Below, in pieces: positions 31,405 to 41,476 of a stretch of 64,000 nt of DNA. The notes under the pieces are model-generated. The model ran no database searches and was not told where the DNA came from. It saw nothing but the letters and a program-made list of their open reading frames with translations. The stretch is from Acrasis kona (lineage: Eukaryota > Heterolobosea > Eutetramitea > Acrasida > Acrasidae): assembly GCA_026419775.2 (NCBI GenBank), contig JAOPGA020000668.1, positions 25,614-89,613 on the forward strand, written 5' to 3'. The position numbers were made by a program, and so were the translations under genes. Every line of letters starts with the position of its first letter. Within the stretch, counting starts at the first letter, position 1.

Positions 31405-32930
31405 TTATTGTATACTTAGGTTTGAGGTTGGATTCCAGCTTGTCATGCTAAAAAACATCTCAAATTCTGCAAAATTTGGCACATTCTGTGATTGTTCACA
31501 AACAACTTCTGTCGGTTGGTAGGCTTTACACCTTTCATCGTACTCTTTCCACAATAATGTCTTCTTTTCCCAAAGTACATTTTGCTGGTCAAGGAGGGTT
31601 TTCTTGCCAGACAACCATTCAATTGGGAATTTGTGGGTATCAATAGTATTCTGAATTTCCAATTTTGAGGCACCAAGGTGCTTCTTGTACTTGAAGTTCA
31701 TAAGGACCTTCTCCGGCTCTGAAAAACTGTTCATTACAGCCTCCTCTATTGATTTTGCAGCAGTTTTTTCCGCATTTTCATACTGACTATTCTCTTTTAA
31801 AAGTGCATCATAAAACCAAGTAGAATCAAGATTGATATGTCTTGCGCACTTTTTTAGATCTTCCAATTTATCTTTGGTTAAACATGATGTTTTCTTAGTG
31901 GCAGAGTAGCTGTCATTAAACAAGTTGGGTTGACAATCAACATTTCTTTGGTCTCTCTTGATGAATTCACTAGTAACATCTCTCCACTCGCCGGTATAGC
32001 ATTTTTCTTTTGATTTCACAACAACTCCGTTGTTGGTTTTCTCAATCAAAAAGTCTCTGTAAGAGTTGACCGACGGAAATGCCCTATACTTTTGGTTTGT
32101 GGCGTCCTTCCAACATGCGATATCTTTACTAGTAACAAGACTACATTGGCTATATTGACTTATAATTTCAATTAATTCGTCAATAACAAAAACATCATTA
32201 ACACGGAAGGTACGAGCGATGCGAGAGAACAAATTATCAGGATGGAATTTGTTGTGCCCTGGTATCATAAAAGAGATACGAATTGATTTAAACCTGTTTG
32301 AAAACTGTACAAGTTCACATGCCCATGCAATCACTGTCTTGTTCTTGTTAGTTGGAGCATTGTCCATCCATAAATGAATGTGCTCCACCCACTTGCTCAT
32401 ACACGTGTCAATATAACGATTTAAGTGCGATACAGTATGGTCACTATTCTTTGGTCCTCCTTGTCTTTCATCGTTCACAAAAACAGTTGTTTGATTTTCT
32501 TGCAAAACCAATTGTGACGGACAATATACCCAACATCAAAGCCACATTTTTCTGGCCCTAACTTTTCTATAACAACATCTACAACATTTTCATGCTTATC
32601 TGTCCTCCAGGTACAATGATTGACAATCCCAAAAATATCACACAGTAGCTTTTGGAAGTAGTACGTCTCGCCTGGTTGGGGAAATCTACCCCAAAATGGA
32701 AGAAGTTTGCCTTGTTGATAATAAGCAGCAAGAACAGCAATGAAATTTGACTTCAATATGTTATTGTTAAGATCAGCAGAAATTGTGTCATACAATTCAA
32801 TGTATCCTTGAATTGACTCTTTGTAAAAGTCCGTTTTCAAGTGTGACTACTTTGACAAGTTGGAGGACACTCTTTCCCAATACGTTCACAAAGCGAAAAT
32901 TACCAAAAATTTTGGCACCTAGTGCGTCTT
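31405..32930 (-). mobile_element. Decayed DNA-transposon-like element (DUF7869-like D/N/H motif)
   Basis: Two minus-strand open stretches (31405-32511 and 32475-32840), differing by one frame step near 32515, form one transposase-like protein. IHLWMDNAPTNKNKTVIAWA (acidic D plus N), SIRISFMIPGHNKFHPDNLF (G-H-x-[HD] box) and the preceding WRTDKHENVVDVVIE match the DDE-like core found in DUF7869-type transposon proteins of invertebrates and protists. A further coding-like piece continues to about 32930 (GAKIFGNFRFVNVLGKSVLQ). The C-terminal part (about 31405-31900) is Lys/Glu-rich. I found no clear terminal inverted repeats. The single frame break suggests it is no longer active; it is a plain DNA-transposon type, not a retroelement. 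Confidence 0.55.
32193..32268 (-). repeat. 76-bp segment with inverted copy at 31291
   Basis: Parental copy within the transposase frame; see 31291-31366. The two copies are 76/76 identical in opposite orientation, 826 bp apart. Confidence 0.9.
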
Positions 32931-32965
32931 TAATAAAAATACAAACATTTTGATAAAGTTGTTTA

Positions 32966-34970
32966 TTAAACACCTTGTCTTGTTGATTTATTCAATAATT
33001 GTTTATCAACAAGCTGCTTATATACACCTTTCAAATCAATTAATTCTTGATGAGATCCTTTTTCAATAATTATACCATTTGTTATTACACATACTTGATC
33101 AGCATTCTTTACAGTACTTAATCTATGGGCAATAATTAAAGTAGTTTTTCCCTTCATTAATTCATCAAGCGCATGCTGCACTAAATATTCACTCTCAGAG
33201 TCTAAAGCACTAGTGGCCTCATCTAACAAAAGTATCTTCGGTTTTTTCATAATAGCTTGGGCTATAGCGACTCTTTGTTTTTGACCACCAGATAATTGAG
33301 TTCCTCTCTCGCCTACTGGAGTGTTATAACCTAACGGAAATTTACAAATAAAATCATGTGCATTAGCTTGTTTAGCAGCTTTAATAACATCTTCATCGGA
33401 TGCGTAAGGAGCTCCAAATTTGATGTTCTCTTTAATTGTTGTTCCAAATAAATGAGGTTCTTGAGAAACTACTCCAATTTGGCTTCTTAAAAACATAGGA
33501 TCTAAATCTTTAATATCAATGCCATCCAAAAAAATACACCCTTTATCAGGATCATAAAACCTTTGGAGTAGTTGAGTGCAAGTTGTCTTTCCACCACCGC
33601 TTTCACCAACAAGTGCAACAACCATTCCAGGTGATAATTTTAAATTCAAATCCTTCAACACCACTTTATCTCTTCTAGTTGGGTATGAAAAAGTAACGTG
33701 ATCAAACAAAATCTCCCCACAAAGATTTTCAATATTTGTTAACAATTTCTTTTTAGTATCTCTAAAGTGCTCTTGATATGACACCGGAATCAAAGGTGCT
33801 CTTGTAATGATTTCATATACTCTTTCAGATACACTTAAAGCTTTTTTGATATCTAAATAAACATTGGAAATTGTCATGAGCGATGTTGTTGCCATAGCAG
33901 TGTAGGCAAGAAAAGATGCTAGTTGACCGGTAGTGAGTTCTTTATCAAGTACCAGGGTACCTCCATACCAAAGTACCATTAAAGTACAAATTCCGCTTGC
34001 AAACACCATTCCACCCTTTTTATTATAAAATGAAGGTGACTTTTAATAACTTACTGTGTAAGTGGCCGCACCAAGAATTCCTCTTCTGGAACTATTGGAG
34101 GATTTTGTAAGGAGATTATTGTAAATTTGCATTTGTCGGTGCTCTTGTGCCATGGATTTTACGGAGCGAATGCTACTGATGCTTTCCTGCGCTAAAGTGG
34201 CCGCTTGTGCCTGATAATCTCCGGCATCCCTGCCGAGATTTCCTAAAAATCTTTGGAACACCACAGATCCAATTCCGATGATGGGGACAATTAACAAGAT
34301 GATGAACAAAAGTTTATAAGACAAGTTAAACAAAATACAAACACATCCCATAAAATCGAGGATACTTCTTGCCATCATCTCTGAACTAAAACTCACGCAC
34401 GCCTGTAGAGCGTTGGTATCGGTCGATAGACGGCCAACAAGTTCTCCGGAAGAGTGGTGGTCAAAGAATTCAACATCTTGTTCCATTATTTTCTGAAACA
34501 CCTCGTACCTCATGTTTGATGCGATTCGTTCGGCACTAGTGATAATAAAGTAATGTCTCATTCCATTAAAGATGCTCATTCCAATCACCAAAAATAACAG
34601 TAGGAACACCAACGATAACAAACTGGATCGATCGCTCACTATTTGGGTTATCGAATCGACCAATCTACCAACAAAAAATGGGACGCAAACGTTCATGCCT
34701 GATAATGATGAGTAAAATGAAAGTCAACACGGTCGCCATACCAGATGCTATGACAATTCCAATCGCAGCCATGCTTAAATTAAAAGACTCTTTTTTAATG
34801 TGCTTAATAAGCCACTTGATCTGTCCCGATTCGATGATACCTTGTTTATTCAAACCAGATCCTTGTGATTTTTCGACTGGCTCTACTCCTCCGCCTTTGT
34901 CGTTCTTAACCTTGTTCTTCCGCCGAGTAACCTTCTCCATTTTATTTTTGTTTTTGTTATTTATAGTCAT
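32966..34970 (-). CDS. ABCB-type half-transporter (TAP/ABCB8-10-like)
   Basis: Three exons (34742-34970, 34055-34698, 32966-34015) with introns of 43 and 39 nt encode about 640 aa. Six transmembrane helices (about 55-330) precede a complete nucleotide-binding domain: Walker A GESGGGKTT, Q loop VVSQEPHLFGTT, signature LSGGQKQR, Walker B ILLLDEATSALD and the H-loop IIAHRLST. The single TMD-NBD arrangement means it dimerises. Close relatives are mitochondrial (ABCB7/8/10) or TAP/lysosomal exporters; the basic N-terminus (MEKVTRRKNKVKNDKG) could target mitochondria but is not a classic presequence. An in-frame ATG 10 codons downstream (MEKV) is an alternative start. The gene shares a 207-bp bidirectional promoter with ELOVL. 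Confidence 0.92.
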
Positions 34971-35177
34971 ATTACAACTAAATATCTTTTACTACGGAGT
35001 TTCTATTGCTTTCCAGTGCAAACAGCCACTCATCGATTGTTAACTAATTGTGATGATTATAGACCTAATAATCACAAGGAATAAATGATAGTTGAGCGGA
35101 AAAACGATAATTTCAACAGACACTTTCCGCATTTTTCTGTTTAAATTTTTGTGTGAAGTTGGTTTAAAAACTGCAAC
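34971..35177. promoter_or_regulatory. Bidirectional promoter between ABC transporter and elongase
   Basis: 207-bp spacer between ATGs on opposite strands, AT-rich with no clear TATA box on either side. Confidence 0.5.
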
Positions 35178-36199
35178 ATGACAACACAACAAGACTTTGT
35201 TAGAGTGTTCAACAGAATTCAAGTAACGAATATCAGTTCATGGAAGGACTGCTACGATAATCTCGCCGGAAACTTTGTCTTTGACGCGGACAATACCCCA
35301 ATGTGTTCGCTCAGTCTACTCGTCGTAAGTTGATACAGCATTCGAAACGTCATTCATTTTAGTAGATAACGCTAGTTGTATATGTTGTCTTGAGTTACAG
35401 TCTTAACTTCATTATCGGTCAAAGAGCTCACAGAGAAAAGGCACCACAGAACCTTTACTATACAGTACTTAAGTACATAGGTGCGCTGCACAATTTTAAC
35501 ATGATGATGATTTCGACCGTTTGTTTTATTGGTCTTATATACGAGGTCATTTCCGCTTATTTAAATGACGGATTTTATGCAGTATTGTGCGACCCAGAGC
35601 ACAAGTATAATACTGGTAAAATTGCATTCTGGATGTATTTGTACCACTTGAGCAAGTTTATCGAGCTCGGAGACACCCTCTTAATTATTTTAAGAAGAGG
35701 TCCTCTTCGATTCGTTCACACCTATCACCATGTTACTACTATGGCAATTGCCTACTTTGGATGGTATGTACATTCTACACTGGGAACCTTAATTTACAAT
35801 TTAATAGTGCGAGCGTCGGAACTGGTCAATGGATACCCATCGCCGCCAACACTTTTGTACACATGCTCATGTATTACTACTATGTTCAAATATCTTTCGG
35901 AAGAGATGTGTGGTGGAAGATTCACTTGACAGACATTCAACTCGTAAGTATATTATATTATGTTTACGATCCTCATCATCGCTGCAAAGACTCAATTCGT
36001 GATTGACGCCATCGCGTTCACATCATGGCTTATCTGTTCGTACTTTATCGAATACCCAAGAAACAATTCGTGTACCGGAAACGAGCTTGGTGCTTGGTTT
36101 GGAGATGTTATGGTCATTAGCTTCTTCGTCTTGTTCCATAGAATTAGAACCTCAAATGCAAACTATGCCAAATCAAAACAAGAGCTCAAGAAGGATTAA
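35178..36199 (+). CDS. Very-long-chain fatty acid elongase (ELOVL/ELO family)
   Basis: Four exons (35178-35324, 35366-35763, 35808-35943, 35990-36199) with introns of 41, 44 and 46 nt give 296 aa. The elongase signature is complete: FIELGDTLLII, LRFVHTYHHVTTM (the HxxHH catalytic box), AANTFVHMLMYYYYV and the LTQFVIDAIAF stretch. Seven hydrophobic helices are visible and the C-terminus ends with a basic KSKQELKKD, consistent with an endoplasmic-reticulum lysine-type retention signal. The enzyme condenses malonyl-CoA with acyl-CoA. The insertion NDGFYAVLCDPEHKYNTG in the second loop fits PUFA-type elongases, though chain specificity cannot be read. It converges on the next gene, with stops 47 bp apart. 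Confidence 0.93.
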
Positions 36200-36246
36200 G
36201 AATCTTTGTTAGCAATGAATTAAAAGAATTTTTAAAGCACACAATT

Positions 36247-37971
36247 TTATTGAATGCAGCAATTTTTTGTTCCCGCACTTGTCTCTGCATTCTGTTGCGT
36301 CTCAAATACATTTAAATGTTCGACGTCGGTCTGTTGCTGACGACCAGCATCAAAATTTAACGTCTGTTGATCCACGGATTCCATTTTATCGGAGCATGAA
36401 GAAACTAAATAGGCAACATATCGTAATGTCTCATGATTCGCCAACACATAATGTTTGCCTTGACTAGCAGCCTGTTGACCCGTGGTGAAGTCTCCACAAG
36501 TTGTCCAGGAATTGTCTTTTACAATTTTGTAGGAGAAGACAGGAGAACACTTTAACGACACAGTCAACAAAGACAACCCAGGATCAGCTTTACTTTCAAA
36601 ATAAAAATGACCAATTACATTTTTCAAATCAATTAACATTCTAAATCTCTTTGATTCTTTGAAGGCGTCACATTGTGCAAACATGTATTCTCTCAACTCT
36701 TCATGAGTGGTCACCACTTGTGGGGGCGGATGTGCTACAAAAACAAACATGTCATAAATTAATGTAGAGTCCACACATTTGATGCGGAATTGTCCTCTGT
36801 AGGCAGGTGCAATGTTAAAAGATCCAATCAAGAGTCTTTGAATGTCAACTCCAAATGTCCTCCACTCAATCTTTTCGTATTGGTCCTGTGCAATTTCTTC
36901 CTCCTCTTCTTTTAAATCATCATCGTGTAGATAAAAGTTATCAGAGTCCGATGGTTTATATTTTTCAATGTGTTGTGACAAGTCTTGTATGGGAGTGTAC
37001 GTTGATGCTTCCTTGATGATTTCGTCCAAGTCTTCCTGAAAATGTGTTGGTTGGAGTGTTTTAAAATACTTACTTTTTCTGGCGGTGGAAGGTCGGCTAC
37101 GTTGGATAAGACGTTGAACAGTTTATTTCCTCTGAAGAAAATGTCCTTGATGTGACTTGAGAGTGAGTTGCGGAATGTTGTAAAGTACAACTACATGAAA
37201 GATTAAACGAAAAAGAAGCATGTCGTTTATTACCTCATTTCCTTCTAGTCTTGGTAAAATGTCATGCCATATCTGTAAAATCTCTTCTTGGTTGATTGTG
37301 TTGCCCACTTGGTGCTCTTCCTCGTCCATGTAGTCATCTTCGTCTTCATCTTGATCCTCTTCATCTTGATCCTCTTCGTCTTGATCCTCGCTTGGTTCGT
37401 AATTTTCATCTTCGTCTTGGCTATCTTCGTTGGTGCCCTATTGAATGTCAATAAAATTGTAAAAGTATGTTACGTTGCTGAGTTCTCCATTGTCTTCATC
37501 GTCGGCATCTTCCTCATCGCTGAACATTTCGCCTAACTGTGGGTTGTGATGTGTGTACAGGTGGGCCATGACAAATAAACTCATGTCGTTTTTAGCCTGT
37601 GTGACGTCGGTGATTAACTGGTCCTTGGATAAGGTTAACTTTTTACACAATAATAGTATTTACTTCTTCATCGTCTGATGGTTCATCTTCATCTCCATCT
37701 GATGTTAAATAAGGCTTCCTGCCCACTAGATCACCTTCTTTGTAAATTTGTAAAGATGGATGCGAGTCTCTACATTGTATTGAATAATAACGTTTCGGAC
37801 TGATTACCTCTCTACGACATTGTATATCACTGTTTCTTCCTTTTTTGCAATGTTTGTTTCAAAGTGTCTTTTTAAAATTTTACTATCCTCATCATTGTTC
37901 ACAATTAGTACCACATAAAGAACCTCGGTGTTCTCCTCCGATTGTTGGATGATTTCTTCTACTTCACTCAT
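36247..37971 (-). CDS. Orphan acidic protein with folded C-terminal domain
   Basis: Six exons (37808-37971, 37664-37769, 37474-37623, 37234-37437, 37074-37190, 36247-37035) with introns of 38, 40, 36, 43 and 38 nt encode 509 aa. The N-terminal 60 residues form a small alpha/beta unit (VLYVVLIVNNDEDSKILKRH). The centre is strongly acidic with three tandem QDEED-type copies (about 142-158) and other Asp/Glu runs. The C-terminal 250 residues fold as a beta-rich domain (VDSTLIYDMFVFVAHPPPQV, MLIDLKNVIGHFYFESKADP) ending with a possible Cys-Cys modification site (NCCIQ). The CCIQ end resembles a CAAX prenylation motif. No family recognised. Confidence 0.6.
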
Positions 37972-38782
37972 GTTTCAAATGTTTCGCGCCCAGTTCTATA
38001 AAAATGTTGTAAAGTGGTTGAGTTGGGTGGAAATAATGATAGGTTGACCATGTGAAGGAAGTCTCTACTCTAGGGAAGTCATAAGCATTAAAGTTTTGAC
38101 AGAGTTGAAAAGCTACTGTTATTCAAAGCAACCGTGAGGTCCTCTTCTACAATAACGACATTTTTTATTTGAATATCGTGCTCACTTCGATATTTTATTT
38201 TTTCCAAAATCTAATATCACTATTCTCTTTTGTAGTCATCAAGAGATAAACACTTGTTATTCTCTCAACTGTTTATTCTGTTCTGGGTTGTCACACAACT
38301 TTTGGTTGAATTCGTGACTTTTGCATTGCGCGTGCACAAGTCTGACGGATAGCTTGTTAGTAACGAACAGTAACCATGGCTGTGAACTCCATTGAACCTG
38401 ATTTTATTATCTGCCAACCACTAAAGGCGTGCTTTACGAAGCATAACGTACTTACCTTATGTATTACTTTACCATCACTTCCTCACATCTCAGTAGTAAG
38501 GCTTAGTAAAGACAATGCTGTAAATAAATTATCTTATGTACTATTCATGTTTGTTGTGTACCCTTATCTATTTGCATAACATCATTATAGCTTGTGATCA
38601 AATTAGTCCTGCTAACTCTCTTGTGATCATCCAAATTTGCCATCACCAATAAAAAAGAAAGAGCCTCAAACAACTACGGCACAGTCTCTCACGCGCACAG
38701 CATTTGAGGTTGACAATCTACTGTGGTTGTATTATTAGCAGGTAGAGCCGTCAACCGTAGATAATTTTTGTAAATCATTAAA
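37972..38782. other. Intergenic
   Basis: 810 bp between the orphan gene and the small Ser-rich gene. A 67-codon plus frame from ATG at 38376 is open but hydrophobic and featureless; I do not support it as a gene. Nothing else seen. Confidence 0.4.
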
Positions 38783-39244
38783 ATGAATTTCAAATTAGAT
38801 GAACCACAGCAAAAGGCTTTAGGACATGATTGGAATAGTAGATACGACAGAAAGTTGTACGACCTAGAATTCAATTATAGCGGTGGACCAACAAGATGTG
38901 TGCCTGGAAAACATTGGAAGTTGCTAAAAGATTCAACAAATACATCCGTCGCATCCTTTAAAAGCAGAAAATCAAACGACCAATCCGTAACAAGCAAGAA
39001 TGGAAGTGTTAGAAGCAAGAGCACCGGAAGATCTCACGTGAGTACATCAAGCCGTACTTCACAACGTTCGGCTGCGTAAGTCTTCTTTTTTCATGAGGTT
39101 TTTTAATATTGTAGAGTTGAAACATTGGAGGACAAATTATCTAGATTCAGATCGGAAAGATTGCGTGCAGAAACAGAGTTGGAATTTACGTTAAAACAGT
39201 TACAAAAGTTGGAGAAGATTGTGTCCATGAAGGATAGCAAATAA
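38783..39244 (+). CDS. Small Ser/Arg-rich protein with C-terminal coiled coil
   Basis: Exons 38783-39075 and 39115-39244 with a 39-nt intron give 140 aa. The N-terminal 55 residues are aromatic and polar (LGHDWNSRYDRKLYDLEFNYS, GGPTRCVPGKHWKLL). The centre is Ser/Arg/Lys-rich and probably disordered (SVTSKNGSVRSKSTGRSHVS). The C-terminus is a coiled coil (LEDKLSRFRSERLRAETELE, then FTLKQLQKLEKIVSMKD). The N-terminal block resembles small flagellar or cytoskeletal-associated proteins in layout only; no family is recognised. Its stop lies one base from the stop of the convergent AMMECR1 gene. Confidence 0.65.
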
Positions 39245-39245
39245 A

Positions 39246-39876
39246 TTAATGTAATTTTATGTAATCATTGTATTCAATGTGACTTTTTGTACTTTGGTAC
39301 TTCTCCAAATGTGTAGATTCCAAGAGTTCTTTATTGAGTTTGCCTCTATATCCAGCCTTCCTGTACAAAGACTCTAGGCATTCCTCTTTTGTCCATTCTT
39401 GTTCAGAGCAGACTTCTGGTAGATAAGTGGCACCCGATTCGCGACCTGTGGAAGGGTTCACAAAAGATATACGGATGCCATGAGTACCAATCTCCCAATC
39501 ATAAACGTCGTCCCCATCCTCAAAGTTAACCAAAAGAGAAACCGAGCACTTGAGATCAGGAAGTTCTGATTTGGTGATTGGATTGAATCTTGAATCGTGG
39601 ACGGCGGATGTTATGGCATAGTTGGCCAGAGTCCTGTGAAGGGGTTGTTCACTGAATGTCCCAATGCAACCTCTTAGAGAATATTCCCCTTTTGAATTCT
39701 TCTTATTCCAAGTCACAAATAAAGGACTTAAAAGTTAGTAATAAATGCATGTTAACATACAAGTCTTCGTTAGAAAATTTCGGAGTATATTTTGGCATCT
39801 TGTTGCCGCTTTCGAGATACTCAAGCAAGGTATCAAAACAATAGCGGCACATGTCTTGTGTTGCTTCAACACTCAT
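39246..39876 (-). CDS. AMMECR1: AMMECR1 domain protein
   Basis: Two exons (39761-39876 and 39246-39726; 34-nt intron) encode 198 aa, the normal domain length. The conserved core is exact: LFVTWNKK, LRGCIGTFSEQPLHRTLANYAI (the family LRGCIGTF motif), SAVHDSRFNPITKSELPDLKCSVSLL, DWEIGTHGIRISF, SGATYLPEV and RKAGYRG. AMMECR1 is a conserved soluble protein of unsettled biochemistry, related to the MEMO1/AMMECR1 fusion proteins. The initiator MSVEATQDMCRYCFDTLLEYL is the usual helix. It lies in a minus-strand run with Pol iota and VPS8, with only 71 bp to the Pol iota stop. Confidence 0.94.
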
Positions 39877-39947
39877 TTTTCGCTGCTATTTTTAAATTAA
39901 TTGTATTGAACAACTTTGGTTAAAGGACTAATTTGTTTTTTAAACGT

Positions 39948-41389
39948 TTATTTTTTGATGAACCTTAGAAGGGACGTCTGGGTCTGATTGTTTTGGACTA
40001 TTTTGGATTTTGGAATCTTCTCTGTCCTCCTCCTCTTCATCATCGCCAACTCCAGGTTATTCTCTTCTTTTTGAAGAGAAAGTGCAAGCTTATAATCAGA
40101 GTCGAGAGTTTCAGAGATTGACCTCTTTTGTGCAACTCTATTGAACATTTCATCCAAGGTGACACCGTTTATTTTACTAAAGTCATACAACCCAACACTC
40201 ATACGAAACAACTCATGATAGTCGACCTCCTGTGACAGCCTATTTTTCAGGGTTTCAAAAGATAATTCTTTGACCACTTTGTGAATCTCACCAACGGACA
40301 TTTTACCAGTGATTGAGAGTGAATCTTTGGCAGAAGACACAGAACGGTAAGCTCTCTCCTTTCCATTGTTTGCGACCGTGGTATACCTGACAATGACCCT
40401 TGTCGGTGTTCTTTGGTTTTTGCTAATGTCCCTAACAAGTCTTTGAGACAAGTCCTCACACAAGATATTTATTTTCTCTGTCAAGAGCGCAGTGGACTTT
40501 ATCGAGACTGGAAGAAAAGTAAACTCGGACATGAAAGACTTTTTTAATCCTTTTGGTATGACTTTTGAATCATCAACACCATTACAAGCACTTTGCAAAT
40601 AAAGAGCAGTAGTTTCCCCAATAGCTCGTGTTAGTTTCGAAAGAGCATTAGAGTCAAATGTAACGTCTCGAATCTTTTCATAACCACATTCTTTGAACAA
40701 CTTTTCGCTTGTTATTCGGCCAATCTTTGGAATCTTTCTTAACATTAATGGGTTCAGAAATTCATTAACACCCAATTGAAAAAGTGTTGTTTGTCCGAAT
40801 GGTTTGTTTAAAGATGTTACAAGTTTCGATAATAATTTATTGTTTGCAACTCCAGCAGATAATTGATACCCACACTCTATTAGTATTGTTTCTCTGACTT
40901 GATGTGCAATCTCTGACCCCCTCACCAACCAAAGATCATCCTCCGAATACTTCTTATGCGAGGTTGGCACAGAATGACCATAAAATACGTGTTCATTGCC
41001 GAGTGAGAGCATTTGGTTAACTCTTTCCGTCACATCCACAAATGCCTCGTCAATTCCACTAATTTCCACCAGACAATCGGAGCAAATATGATTCAAGCGT
41101 TCAAATATTTTTGCACTCTCCTCTCTATAAAGCTCCATGTGCGATTGAATGACGACCAAGTCAGGTATCAACTTTCTCGCCTCCACATGATTCACCATCT
41201 TTCCAAGTCCTCTCGCCCTCGCTTCATAATTACAAGTAGATATTGTTTGATTCTGCTGCACCCCTAATCCAATCACAATCACGTAACAAAATAACACATA
41301 CCTACAGGTTTACCTCTTAAACTTTCATCTTGAACAATCTCTGCTTGGGCATAAAAGCAATCTATATCCAAGTGTATGATCACCCTCAT
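39948..41389 (-). CDS. POLI: Y-family DNA polymerase, Pol iota-like
   Basis: Exons 41302-41389 and 39948-41263 (38-nt intron) give 467 aa. Catalytic motifs of Y-family polymerases are present: IHLDIDCFYAQAE (metal Asp pair with steric-gate region), GVQQNQTISTCNYEARARGL, VEISGIDEAFVDVTE (the D-E of motif III), LSAGVANNKLLSKL and the helix-hairpin KIPKIGRITSEKLF. GVQQ and STCNYEAR are typical of the iota/eta branch; the pattern fits iota best. The C-terminus ends with a PCNA-interacting-like box (QTSLLRFIKK). No ubiquitin-binding zinc finger is seen. The protein is shorter than human Pol iota because it lacks the long UBM tail. It bypasses DNA lesions. Confidence 0.85.
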
Positions 41390-41476
41390 CCCAAATCTTT
41401 GTTTTATTCAATAAAATAAAAGAAGAAGATTACAATTTCAAACTCAACCACAAAACATGATAAAAACAACATTTTA

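Noticed and set aside
31405-32930. Retrovirus- or Polinton-like origin of the transposase element
   Set aside because: No reverse transcriptase, integrase, protease, capsid or DNA polymerase motifs; the boxes fit a plain DNA transposase.
38376-38579. 67-codon plus frame with ATG
   Set aside because: Hydrophobic, featureless and without support from neighbours; probably a chance frame in AT-rich DNA.
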